Assembly: GCF_030378065.1 (NCBI RefSeq)
Contig: NZ_JAUCGJ010000022.1
Location: 1 to 63,442, forward strand
Origin: Candidatus Venteria ishoeyi
GTDB lineage: Bacteria; Pseudomonadota; Gammaproteobacteria; Beggiatoales; Beggiatoaceae
Length of the DNA: 63,442 bases
Direction of reading: 5' to 3'
This document shows, piece after piece, positions 62,829-63,442 of the stretch. The notes under the pieces were generated by a model that saw only the letters and a program-made list of their open reading frames with translations, did no database searches and was not told the origin of the DNA. The translations under genes were made by a program, and so were the position numbers. Position 1 is the first letter of the stretch. Each line of letters opens with the position of its first letter.

Positions 62829-63442
62829 CTAATCACAGGATAAACCCATTTGCGCTAAAACTGTTTTGATTTGTTCGGCTTCGGGGATTTGCAGGCGTTG
62901 TGCGTCCGTCAGGGCAAGGCACAGGAGTTCTTGTACGCGCTGGCTGTTTTTCCTTGCGTCCATTTGCCACAGCAACATGGCTAGTTGGGCGCGTGTAATC
63001 AGTAATGAGTGCACATCGCCAAGCTTCTCATAGACGGGAAGTTCTTCATGCTCACGAATCTTGAGCGCATCATCGAGTTGTCCGCGCGCTTGCAATATGT
63101 CGGCTATCTTCCCCGTGGTGACGGCTTTTGAGCGCACATCGCCGAGCTTTTCAAATGCAGGAAGCAGTTCATTCTTAAGAATCTTGAGCGCATCGTCGAG
63201 TTGTCCGCGCGCTTGCAATATGTCGGCTATCTTCCCCATGGTGATGGCTTTTTCGCGCACATCGCCGAGCTTCTCATAGACGGGAAGTTCTTCATGCTCA
63301 CGAATCTTGAGCGCGTCGTCGAGTTGTCCGCGCGCTTGCAATATGTCGGCTATCTTCCCCATGGTGATGGCTTTTTCGCGCACATCGCCGAGCTTCTCAT
63401 AGACGGGAAGCTGCTCTGTCTGTCGAATCTTGAGCGCGTCGT
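62829..63442 (-). CDS. TPR-repeat protein, C-terminal part (runs off window)
   Basis: Partial gene reading leftwards. The visible 204 residues are three-plus nearly identical 41-residue TPR-like repeats (ILQARGQLDDALKI, LPVYEKLGDV) followed by a non-repeated helical tail with LCLALTDAQRLQIPEAEQ. Such 40-42-residue repeats occur in proteins with N-terminal NTPase or CHAT domains, but that end lies beyond the window. No start is visible. It serves as a protein-interaction scaffold in the cytosol; specific function unknown. Confidence 0.8.
   Translation of the reverse strand, partial: DALKIRQTEQLPVYEKLGDVREKAITMGKIADILQARGQLDDALKIREHEELPVYEKLGDVREKAITMGKIADILQARGQLDDALKILKNELLPAFEKLGDVRSKAVTTGKIADILQARGQLDDALKIREHEELPVYEKLGDVHSLLITRAQLAMLLWQMDARKNSQRVQELLCLALTDAQRLQIPEAEQIKTVLAQMGLSCD
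63061..63442. repeat. 123-bp tandem DNA repeats in TPR gene
   Basis: The wording TTGAGCGC-TC-TCGAGTTG recurs at 63061, 63184, 63307 and 63430, exactly 123 bases apart. The units are almost identical at DNA level, showing recent duplication or gene conversion inside the coding sequence. Confidence 0.9.

Noticed and set aside
63061-63442. CRISPR-like regular repeats
   Set aside because: The 123-bp units are contiguous, without spacers, and are coding TPR repeats in frame.

Overview
The window reads as the chromosome of a gammaproteobacterium. The evidence is ZipA, LptM beside lysA, Rnf subunits, the rluC/HAD/sppA block, a PhoB/PhoR pair and a TonB-dependent receptor. The mix of an A/V-type ATPase, propeller-type hybrid kinases and abundant small palindromic repeats is compatible with a Thiotrichales-like (Beggiatoa/Thiothrix-type) lineage, but that family placement is a guess. 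No rRNA, tRNA, CRISPR array, phage structural genes or transposase were seen.

Layout. 1-1140: decayed 3' end of a type III restriction enzyme. 1141-4418: rnfG and rnfD separated by a small acidic membrane protein, then a divergent Cu/Zn-type permease. 4569-9000: NtrX-like regulator with a degraded AAA+ domain, a small secreted protein, a MoxR ATPase and a large exported IPTL-CTERM protein. 9140-12737: a three-gene cluster whose middle gene is a borosin-type (OphMA/SonM-like) peptide backbone N-methyltransferase fused to its own leader-like domain. This is the most notable system in the window. 12835-20435: lysA-lptM, a CorA-like protein, a LytS-type kinase, a PilZ protein, phoB-phoR and mgtE. 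20722-24901: an unknown protein, then A/V-ATPase subunits K-F-E-A only. 24949-34308: a mixed set including an unknown beta-rich protein, an L,D-transpeptidase, a TonB receptor, DUF58, a cupin and an M1-peptidase/ChaN/PDZ fusion. 34358-39050: a small exported protein divergent from a 1405-residue hybrid kinase, with overlapping start codons. 39371-43273: sbcD-murG and an ATPase/nuclease-like pair. 43348-50399: double-thioredoxin protein, alanine symporter, TolC-like protein and a transporter-HEAT-cNMP fusion. 50451-54160: an AT-rich accessory island (two GNATs, a methyltransferase with a leader peptide, an HTH-ATPase-STAS regulator) punctuated by covarying hairpin repeats. 54227-63442: housekeeping block sppA-HAD-rluC-zipA, dapB, argJ, apbE, trkA and the end of a TPR protein.

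How parts fit. ApbE attaches FMN to RnfG/RnfD-type proteins, so apbE and the rnf genes are functionally linked although about 57 kb apart. LysA and DapB belong to the lysine/diaminopimelate pathway. MoxR and DUF58 proteins usually work as a pair but are separated here. Four copies of a roughly 165-177-bp palindromic MITE-like element, plus two smaller hairpin families, sit at gene ends throughout. Paired changes on both arms of these repeats suggest that their fold is maintained.
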